From NCBI RefSeq assembly GCF_013034685.1, contig NZ_WQGO01000001.1, positions 248,001 through 312,000 on the forward strand: a stretch of 64,000 nt of DNA. Reading direction: 5' to 3'. The translations under genes and the position numbers were made by a program. This document shows, piece by piece, positions 40,647 through 49,706 of this stretch; the stretch's first letter is position 1, and each line of letters begins with the position of its first letter. The notes under the pieces are model-generated. The model was given only the letters and a program-made list of their open reading frames with translations, ran no database searches and was not told the origin of the DNA. Origin of the DNA: Ruegeria lacuscaerulensis. GTDB taxonomy: Bacteria; Pseudomonadota; Alphaproteobacteria; Rhodobacterales; Rhodobacteraceae.

Positions 40647-41207
40647 ATGTCTGCCCTACATATCAAACAAGGCTCCACCCGCCATTCGGCCTATAACCTA
40701 AGGCCCACATTCTCGGACGTGCAGGAACGGCACACGATTGCGGTTTTGGTCGAAAACGAACCGGGTGTTCTGGCTCGCGTGATCGGACTGTTCTCTGGCC
40801 GTGGATATAACATCGAAAGCCTCACCGTGGCCGAGGTCGATCACACCGGCCACCTGAGCCGCATTACCATCGTCACCACCGGCACGCCGCAGGTGATCGA
40901 GCAGATCAAGGCCCAGCTTGGTCGCATCGTATCGGTCCGGGATGTGCACGATCTGACGGTCGAGGGCTCATCGGTCGAGCGTGAGCTGGCCATCATCAAG
41001 GTCGTGGGCGAAGGCGACAAACGGGTCGAAGCTCTGCGTCTGGCCGATATCTTTCGCGCCAATGTAGTAGACAGCACCCTGAATTCGTTCATTTTCGAAA
41101 TCACTGGGGCCCCGGACAAGATCGACGCCTTTGCCGACCTGATGCGCCCGCTGGGCCTGGTTGAAATCGCCCGTACCGGTGTCGCGGCCTTGCTGCGTGG
41201 TGACTGA
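40647..41207 (+). CDS. ilvN: Acetolactate synthase small (regulatory) subunit
   Basis: A 186-residue subunit that activates the large subunit and gives valine feedback. The N-terminal ACT domain is TIAVLVENEPGVLARVIGLFSGRGYNIESLTVAEVD (written here to identify the region around residues 31-66), with a second domain from about 95 containing RELAIIKVVGEGDKR and the ending GLVEIARTGVAALLRG. It follows ilvB in the same transcript. A weak GC stem (41215-41248) may end the operon. Confidence 0.95.
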   Translation: MSALHIKQGSTRHSAYNLRPTFSDVQERHTIAVLVENEPGVLARVIGLFSGRGYNIESLTVAEVDHTGHLSRITIVTTGTPQVIEQIKAQLGRIVSVRDVHDLTVEGSSVERELAIIKVVGEGDKRVEALRLADIFRANVVDSTLNSFIFEITGAPDKIDAFADLMRPLGLVEIARTGVAALLRGD

Positions 41208-41500
41208 ATGAATTGCCCCGCCCATTGCATGTAAGCATCGGACGGGGCTAAACATTCACAAAACTGCAGACAATATGCAGTTATGTCTGTTTATTTATTA
41301 CATAACAGAAAATAATCGAATAAAAGATTATACAAATAAAAATAAAGCCTATTGCCTTTGTGGTTTAGCGCGTTAGCTTCGACACGTAACGTGGCGTTTC
41401 TATGCGCCTGTTGGGGTCCTAAGTACGATTTCAAAACATGCGCGACCGTTTGGTCAGACATGGTACGGTTTCACAAAAACACTTGAATACCGGGACAGAA
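41208..41500. other. AT-rich intergenic region before the XRE regulator
   Basis: A 293-base region that is much more AT-rich than the flanks between about 41250 and 41360. It contains inverted repeats: GTTATGT/ACATAAC (41280-41306), CTGCA/TGCAG just before it, and ATAATC/GATTAT. At its left end GCCCCG (41215-41220) pairs with CGGGGC (41243-41248), a weak terminator for ilvN. No gene is seen. The region could hold the autoregulatory operator of the XRE gene. Confidence 0.5.
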
Positions 41501-42238
41501 ATGACCAACGACACCCGCAACCCTGCTGACTTGCGCAGGATGTTCGGCGCAAACCTCAGGCAGCTCGCGCAGCAATACCCCTCTGTTTCCGAACTCTGCC
41601 GTCAGCTTGGCATCAACCGGACTCAATTCAACCGGTATTTGGGCGGAGAGAGCTTTCCCCGCCCCGATGTTCTGGACCGCATTTGCCGGTTCTTCGATGT
41701 CGACGCCCGTATTCTGCTGCACCCTCTTGAGGCATTGGACAAGGCCCCTCTACACCCCGCCGCTTCGGCCCTGACCGAGTTTCTGGGCTCAGGCCCCACG
41801 ACATTGACCGAGGCGCTGCTGCCCGCCGGATTCTATTCTGTGTCAGAGACGGATCTTGAAAACCCCTTCCCGTCCCGGCACCGGCTGCTGCATGCCCGCC
41901 GCCTGCCCCAATGCACCCTGATTCGCAGCTTCGAGCCCCCCTCGGATGGCAAAGACAGTTCAGCCAAAGCGCGCGAAGTTCAGGGGATCGCCGCTTGTGC
42001 CGGTCATCAAATCTATATCCTGATGTCCTGCCGCGCCGCCCAGAACAGCCGCATCTACCTGATGACTCGCAATTCGGACTCGCAAGAAGAGTATTGGCGC
42101 GGCGTCGCAATCTGCCTGTCCAAGACGAATGCAAATGCGACCACCATGCGCAAACTCCAGCTGCGCCATCTGGGCACCAAACCGACCGAGGCATTGCCCG
42201 CCGCCCGCACCGCGCGCAGGTTGGAAAAGCCGATTTAG
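41501..42238 (+). CDS. XRE-type helix-turn-helix regulator
   Basis: A 245-residue DNA-binding protein. The helix-turn-helix lies in residues 9-60: [12 protein letters not shown], then [34 protein letters not shown]. The remaining 180 residues form an unrecognised domain (about 85-230) that may sense a ligand; it includes [13 protein letters not shown] and [17 protein letters not shown]. No partner gene is obvious. The start at ATG 41501 was chosen over the outer frame to 41438, which has no conserved content. The preceding AT-rich palindromic region may be its operator. Confidence 0.82.
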   Translation: MTNDTRNPADLRRMFGANLRQLAQQYPSVSELCRQLGINRTQFNRYLGGESFPRPDVLDRICRFFDVDARILLHPLEALDKAPLHPAASALTEFLGSGPTTLTEALLPAGFYSVSETDLENPFPSRHRLLHARRLPQCTLIRSFEPPSDGKDSSAKAREVQGIAACAGHQIYILMSCRAAQNSRIYLMTRNSDSQEEYWRGVAICLSKTNANATTMRKLQLRHLGTKPTEALPAARTARRLEKPI

Positions 42239-43011
42239 GTAAGTCCTTCGGCCTCTGTAATCTGACGGTAAAGATGCCAGCTTGCGTGCCCCAATAGCGG
42301 CAATACGATCAGCAAGCCAAGAAACCAGGGGATCATGGCGACAAAGGTCAGAACGGCGATCAGCACCCCCCAACCCAACATGACCGGCAGGTTTGCACTG
42401 ACATAGCTATAGCTTGCAATCATCGCCGTAACGAAATCCAGTTCGCGGTCCAGCAGCATCGGGATGGACAAGACGGTGATCATGTAAAGCACGGTCGCGA
42501 AAACTGCGCCCACCGCTGTGCCCACCGCCAACATGGTCAGCCCATTGGCCGTCAGATACACCTCGACTGAAGTGGAAACGTTGGTCATGGTCGACAACCC
42601 CATGAACAAAGCAAAGATCATGTGACCCAGAAAGAACCAGAACAGGAACATGACCACGATGATTGCGCAGATCGACGGCAACTGACGCCGCCCCTGCTGC
42701 GCCACGACACCAAAGATCGCGCCATAATCCAAAGGCTCCCCCAGTTCCAACCGGTGCGAGACCTCATACAGCCCCACCGCCGCGAAGGGGCCCAACAGCG
42801 GAAACCCGATCGCCGCCAGCACCAGCCAGTACGAAGTCTGAGTCTGTATTGTCACCCAGGCAATCGCCCAGCCGGCCAGCACATAGAACCCTGCAAACAG
42901 CAGCCCAAAAACCGGCGCCCGGCGAAAATCGGCCCAGGCACGGTGCAGGGATTCGCGCAGCATCTCACGGCTGACCGGCCCCATTTTCGGAACGCCAAAG
43001 GGTTTCTCCAT
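42235..43011 (-). CDS. DUF2189 membrane protein
   Basis: A 258-residue protein with about six hydrophobic helices, including [43 protein letters not shown], and a C-terminal [21 protein letters not shown] pair. The [20 protein letters not shown] block is the DUF2189 hallmark. It is sometimes described as cytochrome c oxidase-related, but no oxidase genes are near. The ATG at 43011 has GGAGGAG six bases upstream. It lies 30 bases after the amidase gene on the same strand and meets the XRE gene tail to tail. Confidence 0.83.
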   Translation of the reverse strand: MEKPFGVPKMGPVSREMLRESLHRAWADFRRAPVFGLLFAGFYVLAGWAIAWVTIQTQTSYWLVLAAIGFPLLGPFAAVGLYEVSHRLELGEPLDYGAIFGVVAQQGRRQLPSICAIIVVMFLFWFFLGHMIFALFMGLSTMTNVSTSVEVYLTANGLTMLAVGTAVGAVFATVLYMITVLSIPMLLDRELDFVTAMIASYSYVSANLPVMLGWGVLIAVLTFVAMIPWFLGLLIVLPLLGHASWHLYRQITEAEGLT

Positions 43012-43041
43012 CACATTCTCCTCCCCTCGTCTGCCCTTCTA

Positions 43042-44436
43042 TCAGGCCGGTCTTTTCTGCGGCCAACGCGTGGCCTTATGATACGCCGCCCCGATGGACA
43101 GAACCTGCCCATCGGCCCCTTTGGGTCCAAAAATCTGCATCCCCATCGGCAACCCCTCGGCCCCGAACCCGACGGGCACGGACAAGGCAGGCAGACCAAT
43201 CAGACTGACAGGCACCATGACCTGCATCCAGCGATGATAGGTGTCCATCTTCACCCCTGCGATTTCCGTCGGGAACGGCGTGTCCAACTCAAACGGCCAG
43301 ACTTGCGCAGATGGCAGCACTAACAGGTCATACTCAACGAACACCTCTGCGGCCTTGCGATACCAGTCCGAGCGAATGACGCTGGCGCGATGCACCTGCA
43401 TCGCCGTCAAGGCCAAGCCACGATCCAGCTCCCACTGCGCAGTGTCTTTCAGCTTTGAGCGGTGTTCAGTCAAAGGGCTCAACCCGGCGGCCACGCTCCA
43501 GGCGCGTAGCGTCACCCAACTGTCCCACATCAATTCCGCTTCGAATGGCGGCGCAAGTGGTTCCACCTCCGCGCCCAGATCCGAAAACACCGCAAGGGCC
43601 TGCGCGCATTGATCCAAAATTCCGTCTTCAAACGGAAAGGCACCGCCCCAATCCGCCAACCAACCGATCCGCAGGCCGCGCATATCGGCGGCTCTGACCG
43701 GTGAAACCGGCGTGCAAGCCGCAGATAACGGCTGTCCCGCATCCGGCCCTGAGATCACGTCCAGCAACACGCCCAAATCCTCTGGGCTGCGCGCCATAGG
43801 CCCCAGAGTCGACAACTGATGCAAATACCCGTCCCCTTCGGGTTGAGACGGAACGCGTCCCCAGCTTGGTCGAAACCCATAAACATTGTTCCAGGCCGCT
43901 GGGTTGCGCAAGCTGCCCATCATGTCTGACCCATCCGCCAGCGCCAGCATCCCCGAAGCCAATGCCACTGCGGCTCCGCCAGAGGAACCTCCGCAGCTAC
44001 GCTCAGCATCATATGGGTTGCGCGTCGCCCCATAGACCGGGTTGAACGTGTGCGACCCCAAACCGAATTCCGGCGTATTGGTCTTGCCGATCAGAATGGC
44101 CCCCGCCGCCCGCAACCGTGCCGCGATCAGATCGTCAGCCTCCGGTACATGCCCTGCAAACAGCGGCGAGCCTTGGGTCGAGGCCATCCCGGCCACATTG
44201 ACCAGATCCTTGACCGCCATCGGCAACCCATGCAGCGGGCTCCGTCGCGGACCTTCATCCATCGCCCGCGCCTCGGCCATCAATTCGGCCTCATCCCGCA
44301 GCGCCACGATGGCGTTCAATCGGCCATTGACCGCCCCGATCCGCTCCAGCGTCAACCGCATGACATCCGCAGCCGAGACCTGCCCCGATGCCATTGCGCC
44401 CAAAAGTTCAGTTGCGGTGATTTGGCTCAGTTCCAT
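43042..44436 (-). CDS. Amidase (amidase signature family)
   Basis: A 464-residue hydrolase. The Ser-cisSer-Lys triad is in place: Lys in PMAVKDLVNV, cis-Ser in the GGSSGGAAVALASGM block and nucleophile Ser in DGSDMMGSLRNPA. Family members include indole-acetamide, nicotinamide and general amidases; GatA is less likely because gatB/gatC are absent and the insert differs. A purine-rich GGGACCGGG precedes ATG 44436; an in-frame ATG 44457 would add seven residues. A nine-base-arm palindrome lies 60 bases upstream. Confidence 0.9.
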   Translation of the reverse strand: MELSQITATELLGAMASGQVSAADVMRLTLERIGAVNGRLNAIVALRDEAELMAEARAMDEGPRRSPLHGLPMAVKDLVNVAGMASTQGSPLFAGHVPEADDLIAARLRAAGAILIGKTNTPEFGLGSHTFNPVYGATRNPYDAERSCGGSSGGAAVALASGMLALADGSDMMGSLRNPAAWNNVYGFRPSWGRVPSQPEGDGYLHQLSTLGPMARSPEDLGVLLDVISGPDAGQPLSAACTPVSPVRAADMRGLRIGWLADWGGAFPFEDGILDQCAQALAVFSDLGAEVEPLAPPFEAELMWDSWVTLRAWSVAAGLSPLTEHRSKLKDTAQWELDRGLALTAMQVHRASVIRSDWYRKAAEVFVEYDLLVLPSAQVWPFELDTPFPTEIAGVKMDTYHRWMQVMVPVSLIGLPALSVPVGFGAEGLPMGMQIFGPKGADGQVLSIGAAYHKATRWPQKRPA

Positions 44437-44495
44437 CCCGGTCCCATCGGCAGTCATATTGCGTCGATACGATCAGCCTAACGACCCCGCCGCAC

Positions 44496-44518
44496 CATTT
44501 AAACCCACTGTTTAAATG
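44496..44518. promoter_or_regulatory. Palindrome upstream of the amidase gene
   Basis: Perfect nine-base arms CATTTAAAC (44496-44504) and GTTTAAATG (44510-44518) flank a five-base centre. The AT-rich arms stand out in GC-rich DNA and no T-run follows on either side, so an operator for a dimeric regulator of the amidase gene is more likely than a terminator. Confidence 0.55.
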
Positions 44519-44552
44519 TATCTTTTCTGGTCCACCGCCGCGCAAGGATCCC

Positions 44553-44618
44553 CTTCATCTGTCCCAAAATATCCCGGGGGAGTCGCGCGCACGCGCGGCG
44601 GGGGCAGAGCACCCTGCC
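44553..44618 (-). repeat. Intergenic hairpin-box repeat, copy D
   Basis: Four bases after the prfB stop (minus strand) a GGCAG/CTGCC stem is followed by a CGCGCG-CA-CGCGCG stem, then CCCCCGGG and the box ATATTTTGGGACAGATGAAG, slightly diverged. The layout (stop, hairpin, box) equals that of copies A, C, E1 and E2. Confidence 0.7.
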
Positions 44619-44622
44619 AGAC

Positions 44623-45747
44623 TTACTCGCCTTGCGCCTCGGACCGGGACTTGCCAGCCACATCCAGCGCCAAAGTCGCCGCCATGAACCCGTCCAGATC
44701 CCCATCCAACACGCCCTTTGTGTCCGAGGTCTCATGGTTGGTCCGCAAATCCTTCACCATTTGATACGGTTGCAACACGTAAGACCGGATCTGGTTGCCC
44801 CAACCCGCATCGCCCTTGGCCTCATGCGCGGCGTTGATATCCGCGTTCCGGCGGTCCAGCTCTTGCTGGTAGAGGCGCGATTTCAGCGCCTTCATGGCGA
44901 TGTCCCGGTTCTGGTGCTGCGATTTCTCGGAACTGGTCACAACGATTCCGGTCGGGATGTGCGTGATCCGCACCGCCGAGTCCGTGGTGTTCACGTGCTG
45001 ACCACCCGCGCCGGATGACCGATAGGTATCAATCCGAATATCCGACGGGTTCACCTCGATCTCGATATTGTCGTCGACCACCGGATAGACCCAGACCGAG
45101 CTAAAGGACGTGTGTCGCTTGGCCGCCGAGTCATAAGGCGAAATCCGAACCAGCCGGTGTACGCCGCTTTCCGACTTCAACCAGCCATACGCGTTGTGAC
45201 CCGAAATCTTATAGGCTGCCGATTTGATCCCTGCCTCTTCGCCCGCGGTCTCGGATTGCAGCTCGACGGTGTAACCCTTCTTCTCAGCCCAACGCACATA
45301 CATTCGCGCCAGCATTGAGGCCCAGTCACAGCTTTCCGTCCCACCCGCGCCCGAGTTGATCTCAAGGAAGGTATCGTTGCTGTCGGCTTCGCCGTCCAGC
45401 AGGGCTTCTAGTTCTTTCTTGGCGGCCTTGGCCTGCAGCGCCTTGATCGCGCCCTCGGCGTCGGTAACGACCTCTTCGTCCTCTTCCATCTCGCCCAGTT
45501 CGATCAACTCGATATTGTCACTCAGATCGGTCTTGATGGTTTCATAGGTCTCAATCGCATCGACCAGCATCTGCCGCTCGCGCATCAGCTTCTGTGCATT
45601 CTCGGGATTGTCCCACAAGTTCGGATCTTCAACACGCGCGTTGAATTCCTCAAGACGATGAGGTGCGGTCTCATAGTCCATGCGCTGCGCCAGCAGCTCC
45701 AGCGACTTTTCGATTTCCGCCACGATATTCTGGGTTTCGGCGCGCAT
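44623..45747 (-). CDS. prfB: Peptide chain release factor 2
   Basis: A 374-residue class I release factor recognising UGA and UAA. The GGQ loop is [16 protein letters not shown]. The stop-codon tripeptide, SPF in E. coli RF2, reads SPY here ([15 protein letters not shown]), which I recall as common in alphaproteobacteria. The reading frame is continuous from the start, so the programmed +1 frameshift of E. coli prfB is absent. It lies 90 bases after the PBP1A gene on the same strand. A hairpin repeat follows its stop. Confidence 0.95.
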   Translation of the reverse strand: MRAETQNIVAEIEKSLELLAQRMDYETAPHRLEEFNARVEDPNLWDNPENAQKLMRERQMLVDAIETYETIKTDLSDNIELIELGEMEEDEEVVTDAEGAIKALQAKAAKKELEALLDGEADSNDTFLEINSGAGGTESCDWASMLARMYVRWAEKKGYTVELQSETAGEEAGIKSAAYKISGHNAYGWLKSESGVHRLVRISPYDSAAKRHTSFSSVWVYPVVDDNIEIEVNPSDIRIDTYRSSGAGGQHVNTTDSAVRITHIPTGIVVTSSEKSQHQNRDIAMKALKSRLYQQELDRRNADINAAHEAKGDAGWGNQIRSYVLQPYQMVKDLRTNHETSDTKGVLDGDLDGFMAATLALDVAGKSRSEAQGE

Positions 45748-45837
45748 GGTCAGGTCCCAACTTGCTCAATCAGGCTTGCGTGATAGCAAGAGGTTGGGGC
45801 CACCACAAGACAGCGGAGGCCGCAAACCAATCAGGTG

Positions 45838-48324
45838 TCAGTAAAGACCGCCAGTTGCCACATCGCCCTGGCTGGCGTTGGGTCCGACGGTGACGGTGTT
45901 CCCGGTCGAGGTTGTCACCTGACGACCCGAGCTGGCCTCTTCAAACAAAGGCAGATCCGATCCCATCGCAAATCCACCGTCATAGACACGGTCGATAAAC
46001 CCATCGACACCATCGCGGAAATACTCGGCCACCACATAGTCACCGGTCGCCTCCGGTGGCAGGCGCGCGCCGCTGAACCGGTCAATCTTGATGAAATGAC
46101 CACCCTCTGGAACCTCGAAAGGACCGCCGCCATATTTCTCGGTCGCGGTTTCCATAAAGCTTTGGAAAACCGGGCCGCACATAGTGCCGCCATAGGCTCC
46201 CCGCCCCATGGGACGCGGGCGGTCGTAACCGATATAGCAGCCCGCCACGATGTTCGAGGTAAAGCCGATAAACCACGCATCCTTCGAATCGTTGGTGGTG
46301 CCGGTCTTGCCGGCGGTCGGCACAGGCAGGTTCACAAAAGACGACGCCGTTCCACGATCCACCACACCCTTCATCATCGAGGTCAGCTGATAGGCGGTGA
46401 TCGCATCCATGACCTGCCAACGGTCAGTGACGATGGTCGGCGACTCGTCCGGCTCCAACCAGGCCGAGTTGCAGTCCAGACATTCCCGGTCGTCGTGCCG
46501 GTAGATCGTCTTGCCGAACCGGTCCTGAATGCGGTCAACCAGAGTGGGTTCGACCCGCTCGCCGCCATTGGCAAACATCGCATAGGCTGCGACCATCTTA
46601 TAGAGCGTCGTCTCTTCGGACCCCAGCGAGTTCGCAAGAAACGCCCCCATGCGGTCATAGACTCCGAACCGTTCGGCATAGCCCGCGACCACCGGCATCG
46701 TGACTTCTTGTGCCAGACGAATGGTCATCAGGTTCCGCGACTGTTCAATCCCGGTCCGCAAGGGCGTCGGACCGTAGAATTTGTTCGACGAGTTCTTGGG
46801 CCGCCACAGACCTTGCGGCGTGTTCACCTCAATTGGGGCATCCACAACGATGGTGGCAGGGCTATAGCCACTGTCCAGCGCCGCGGCATAGACGAAGGGT
46901 TTAAAGCTCGATCCCGGCTGGCGCTGTGCCTGCGTGGCGCGGTTGAACACCGAATCCTGATACGAGAACCCGCCCTGCATTGCTAGAACACGGCCCGAGT
47001 TTACGTCCATCGCAACAAAGCCACCCTGCACTTCGGGCACCTGACGGGCGGACCACTGGCCCACTTCCCCGGCCATTACCAGAATGACGTCGCCGCGCTT
47101 GAAGTTGTCAAAGAAGTTACCTTGCATCCACTGGATGTCAGAGCGAGGAACGATGCCGTCAGCCGGGCCGTCCTCGATACCCACGGTAAGAGACTGATCG
47201 GCGACGTTCAGCACAACGGCCGGATACCATTGCGTCGGCAGTTCTACGTCGCGGGGGATTTCCGTAATCGCCAGTGCTTCGCGCCATTGCGCTTCATCCG
47301 CGAGCTTGTCTTCGGCAATCACCTCACCCGTACCGCGCCATTTCCCACGTGATCGGTCGTATTTCTGCAGCGCCGTGCGCAGGGCCTTGGCGGCCTCGAC
47401 TTGCATTTCCTCATCCACCGATGCGCGGACGGTGAAGCCACCGGTAAAGAACTCACCTTCACCGAAATCCTCGCTCAGCTGACGACGGATTTCGTCGGTG
47501 AAATAGTCACGCGGCGGCAATGCGGTACGGAAGCTTTCGAAATCGCCGTTTTGGACCGATCGCAGCGGTTGCGCCACCTCGGCCTCATAGGTGGCCAAGT
47601 CGAGGTATCCGTTCTGATTCATCTCGCGCAGCACATAGTTGCGTCGCGCCAGCAGGCGCTCTTTCTCGCGCACCGGGTGGTAGTCTGAAGGCGCCTTGGG
47701 CATCGCCGCCAAGGTCGCCGCCTCATGCGGGGCCAGTTCCTGCAGCGTCTTGTTGAAATAGGTCTGCGCAGCCGCCGTCACACCATACGAGTTCTGCCCC
47801 AGAAAGATCTCGTTCATATAGAGTTCCAGGATCTGTTCCTTGTCCAGCGTATCCTCAAGCCGGGTGGCGAGGATAATCTCCTTGATCTTGCGCTCGGCGC
47901 GACGGTCGCCGGACAGCAGGAAGTTCTTCATCACCTGTTGCGTGATGGTCGACGCACCACGCACGTTTTCACCCTTGGATTTCACCGCCTCAACGCCAGC
48001 TGCGATGATCCCGCGCGGGTCATAGCCTTGGTGCGTGTAAAAGTTCTTGTCCTCGGCCGAGATAAAGGCCTGTTTCACCAGATCAGGGATTTCTTCTGAA
48101 GGCGTGAACAGGCGGCGTTCCTGCGCGAATTCGTCGATCAACTGACCCTCACCCGAATAGATCCGACTAATCGTGGGTGGTTTATACTGCGCAAGTGATT
48201 CATGGCTGGGCAGGTCGCGCCCATACATCCAGAAGATCGCGCCAATCACCAGCGCGGCCATGAAAAACCCAAGGGTCACGAGGCTGAAGATCGCCCCAAA
48301 GATCGAAAATATGAAACGGATCAC
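45838..48324 (-). CDS. mrcA: Penicillin-binding protein 1A
   Basis: An 828-residue bifunctional peptidoglycan synthase. One N-terminal membrane helix (FSLVTLGFFMAALVIGAIFWM) anchors it. The glycosyltransferase (GT51) has EDKNFYTHQGYDPRGI (catalytic Glu) and the transpeptidase has SxxK in PGSSFKPFVYA, SxN in EQSRNLMT and KTG in TAGKTGTTND. An OB-like insertion sits between. The long C-terminal ending is variable. The murein amidase gene starts upstream (48420-49640) on the same strand, a natural wall-remodelling neighbour. Confidence 0.96.
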   Translation of the reverse strand: MIRFIFSIFGAIFSLVTLGFFMAALVIGAIFWMYGRDLPSHESLAQYKPPTISRIYSGEGQLIDEFAQERRLFTPSEEIPDLVKQAFISAEDKNFYTHQGYDPRGIIAAGVEAVKSKGENVRGASTITQQVMKNFLLSGDRRAERKIKEIILATRLEDTLDKEQILELYMNEIFLGQNSYGVTAAAQTYFNKTLQELAPHEAATLAAMPKAPSDYHPVREKERLLARRNYVLREMNQNGYLDLATYEAEVAQPLRSVQNGDFESFRTALPPRDYFTDEIRRQLSEDFGEGEFFTGGFTVRASVDEEMQVEAAKALRTALQKYDRSRGKWRGTGEVIAEDKLADEAQWREALAITEIPRDVELPTQWYPAVVLNVADQSLTVGIEDGPADGIVPRSDIQWMQGNFFDNFKRGDVILVMAGEVGQWSARQVPEVQGGFVAMDVNSGRVLAMQGGFSYQDSVFNRATQAQRQPGSSFKPFVYAAALDSGYSPATIVVDAPIEVNTPQGLWRPKNSSNKFYGPTPLRTGIEQSRNLMTIRLAQEVTMPVVAGYAERFGVYDRMGAFLANSLGSEETTLYKMVAAYAMFANGGERVEPTLVDRIQDRFGKTIYRHDDRECLDCNSAWLEPDESPTIVTDRWQVMDAITAYQLTSMMKGVVDRGTASSFVNLPVPTAGKTGTTNDSKDAWFIGFTSNIVAGCYIGYDRPRPMGRGAYGGTMCGPVFQSFMETATEKYGGGPFEVPEGGHFIKIDRFSGARLPPEATGDYVVAEYFRDGVDGFIDRVYDGGFAMGSDLPLFEEASSGRQVTTSTGNTVTVGPNASQGDVATGGLY

Positions 48325-48419
48325 GTCACTGCCTTTTGCTCGCGGTGCCGCCTATATAGGGACGCCCGCGCGTTGGGTCAAAACACGATGCCCCATATTA
48401 GCCGTTTTGCGCCGTAGGG

Positions 48420-49640
48420 TCACTGGCCAATCAGGGATCGGCGGATCACATCCTGCTGACGCCAGACTTCAAGCCCGTCGCGGATGCCATGTGCCATACC
48501 CAAGCGCCACTCTGGATTATTGATGTTTTTCCAGTCTCTGGGACTGGACAGAAAGCCAAGCTCGATCAAAACCGAAGGGATGTCAGCTGCTTTGAGAACG
48601 GAAAACGAAGCGGTGCGGATCGGGTGGTTGTTCATCGGCCCGCCCTGCTGCGTCATGCCATTGGCCAGCGCTGCGGCCAGCGCATCGGTGCGCGGTTTGG
48701 TTTCCTGACGCGCCAGGTCCAGAAGAACATCGGCGACCTGATCGTCGGCCCCGCTGAGGTCGATGCCCGAGATCAGATCACCCCGGTCATGCCGCTCGGC
48801 CAGTTTGTGGCTGGCCACGTCCGAAGCCTCTTCCGACAGGGTATAGACCGCCGCTCCATGAGCGCGCCCTTCCGACAGGATATCCGCATGCAGTGAGATG
48901 AACACATCCACGCCCGCCCGGTGCGCCAGCGCGATACGGCGCTCCAGCGACACGAAATGATCATCGGTTCGGGTCAAAACGATCTCGTAGCCTCCCGTGC
49001 GCAAAAGAACTTCGCGTAATTCGCGGGCGAAGGTCAGCATCAGGGTCTTTTCGTCTAGCCCGTTTACCTCGGCACCTGGATCAATGCCGCCATGGCCGGG
49101 GTCCAGCATCACCCGCAGCGGGCGCGGGCCATCCGCCTCTTGATCTGGCGCGGACACCGAGGGTTCGGGCAAGTCCCACTCCGGTTGGCGGGGTGCTCCG
49201 GCGCTGGCAACAAACGTATCAAAGTCGGTTCCCTTCAAGTCAAGCGTCAGGGCCGCCGTCCCCGTTGCCTCGTCGATCCGCAAATCAGCGCCTTCGACCG
49301 CCAAGGGGGCGCCAAGGTCCAACACCATGCGAGACCATCCGGGGACATAGGCCCCGAATTGCACGCTACTGATCCGATCCGTCTGCAAGAAATCCGCATC
49401 TTTCAGCCCGGTCCAATCGACCTCCTGAAAGTCCAGAACCATCCGGTAGGGGTCGCGCAGCGTGAACACACGGTAGGGAACCCCTTGGCTGAGCCCAAGC
49501 TGCACCCGCACGCCCGAGCGCCCCTCATCCACGATGCGGCTTTCATCGGGCAACACACGGGCCAGCGCGCTAAGTTCATGCGCAACCGCAGCCCCCGTCA
49601 GCGCCCAGATCAGCACTATGGCGTAGAAAATCCTGCTCAT
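48420..49640 (-). CDS. N-acetylmuramoyl-L-alanine amidase with AMIN domain (AmiC-like)
   Basis: A 406-residue periplasmic hydrolase that cuts the bond between MurNAc and L-Ala during daughter-cell separation. A signal peptide (MSRIFYAIVLIWALTGAAVA) is followed by an AMIN targeting domain (about 25-145) and an amidase_3 domain: VMLDPGHGGIDPGAEV (zinc His), then a Glu in EKTLMLTFARELRE, SLHADI (second His) and SVLIELGFLSSPRD (catalytic Glu). It lies 95 bases upstream of PBP1A on the same strand. Activation by an EnvC-type factor is expected from the family. Confidence 0.94.
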   Translation of the reverse strand: MSRIFYAIVLIWALTGAAVAHELSALARVLPDESRIVDEGRSGVRVQLGLSQGVPYRVFTLRDPYRMVLDFQEVDWTGLKDADFLQTDRISSVQFGAYVPGWSRMVLDLGAPLAVEGADLRIDEATGTAALTLDLKGTDFDTFVASAGAPRQPEWDLPEPSVSAPDQEADGPRPLRVMLDPGHGGIDPGAEVNGLDEKTLMLTFARELREVLLRTGGYEIVLTRTDDHFVSLERRIALAHRAGVDVFISLHADILSEGRAHGAAVYTLSEEASDVASHKLAERHDRGDLISGIDLSGADDQVADVLLDLARQETKPRTDALAAALANGMTQQGGPMNNHPIRTASFSVLKAADIPSVLIELGFLSSPRDWKNINNPEWRLGMAHGIRDGLEVWRQQDVIRRSLIGQ

Positions 49641-49706
49641 GGCCTCAAGTTATCCCGAGATCGTTTGACCAGCAGACTAACGCAGCCGCGCCGGTTTGTG
49701 AACGCT

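Noticed and set aside
41208..41500. AT-rich region as a prophage or island boundary
   Set aside because: No integrase, direct repeats or phage genes, and the flanks are ordinary chromosomal genes.
45835..46986. Open frame of 383 codons on the + strand
   Set aside because: Antisense to the PBP1A gene; no recognisable domains.
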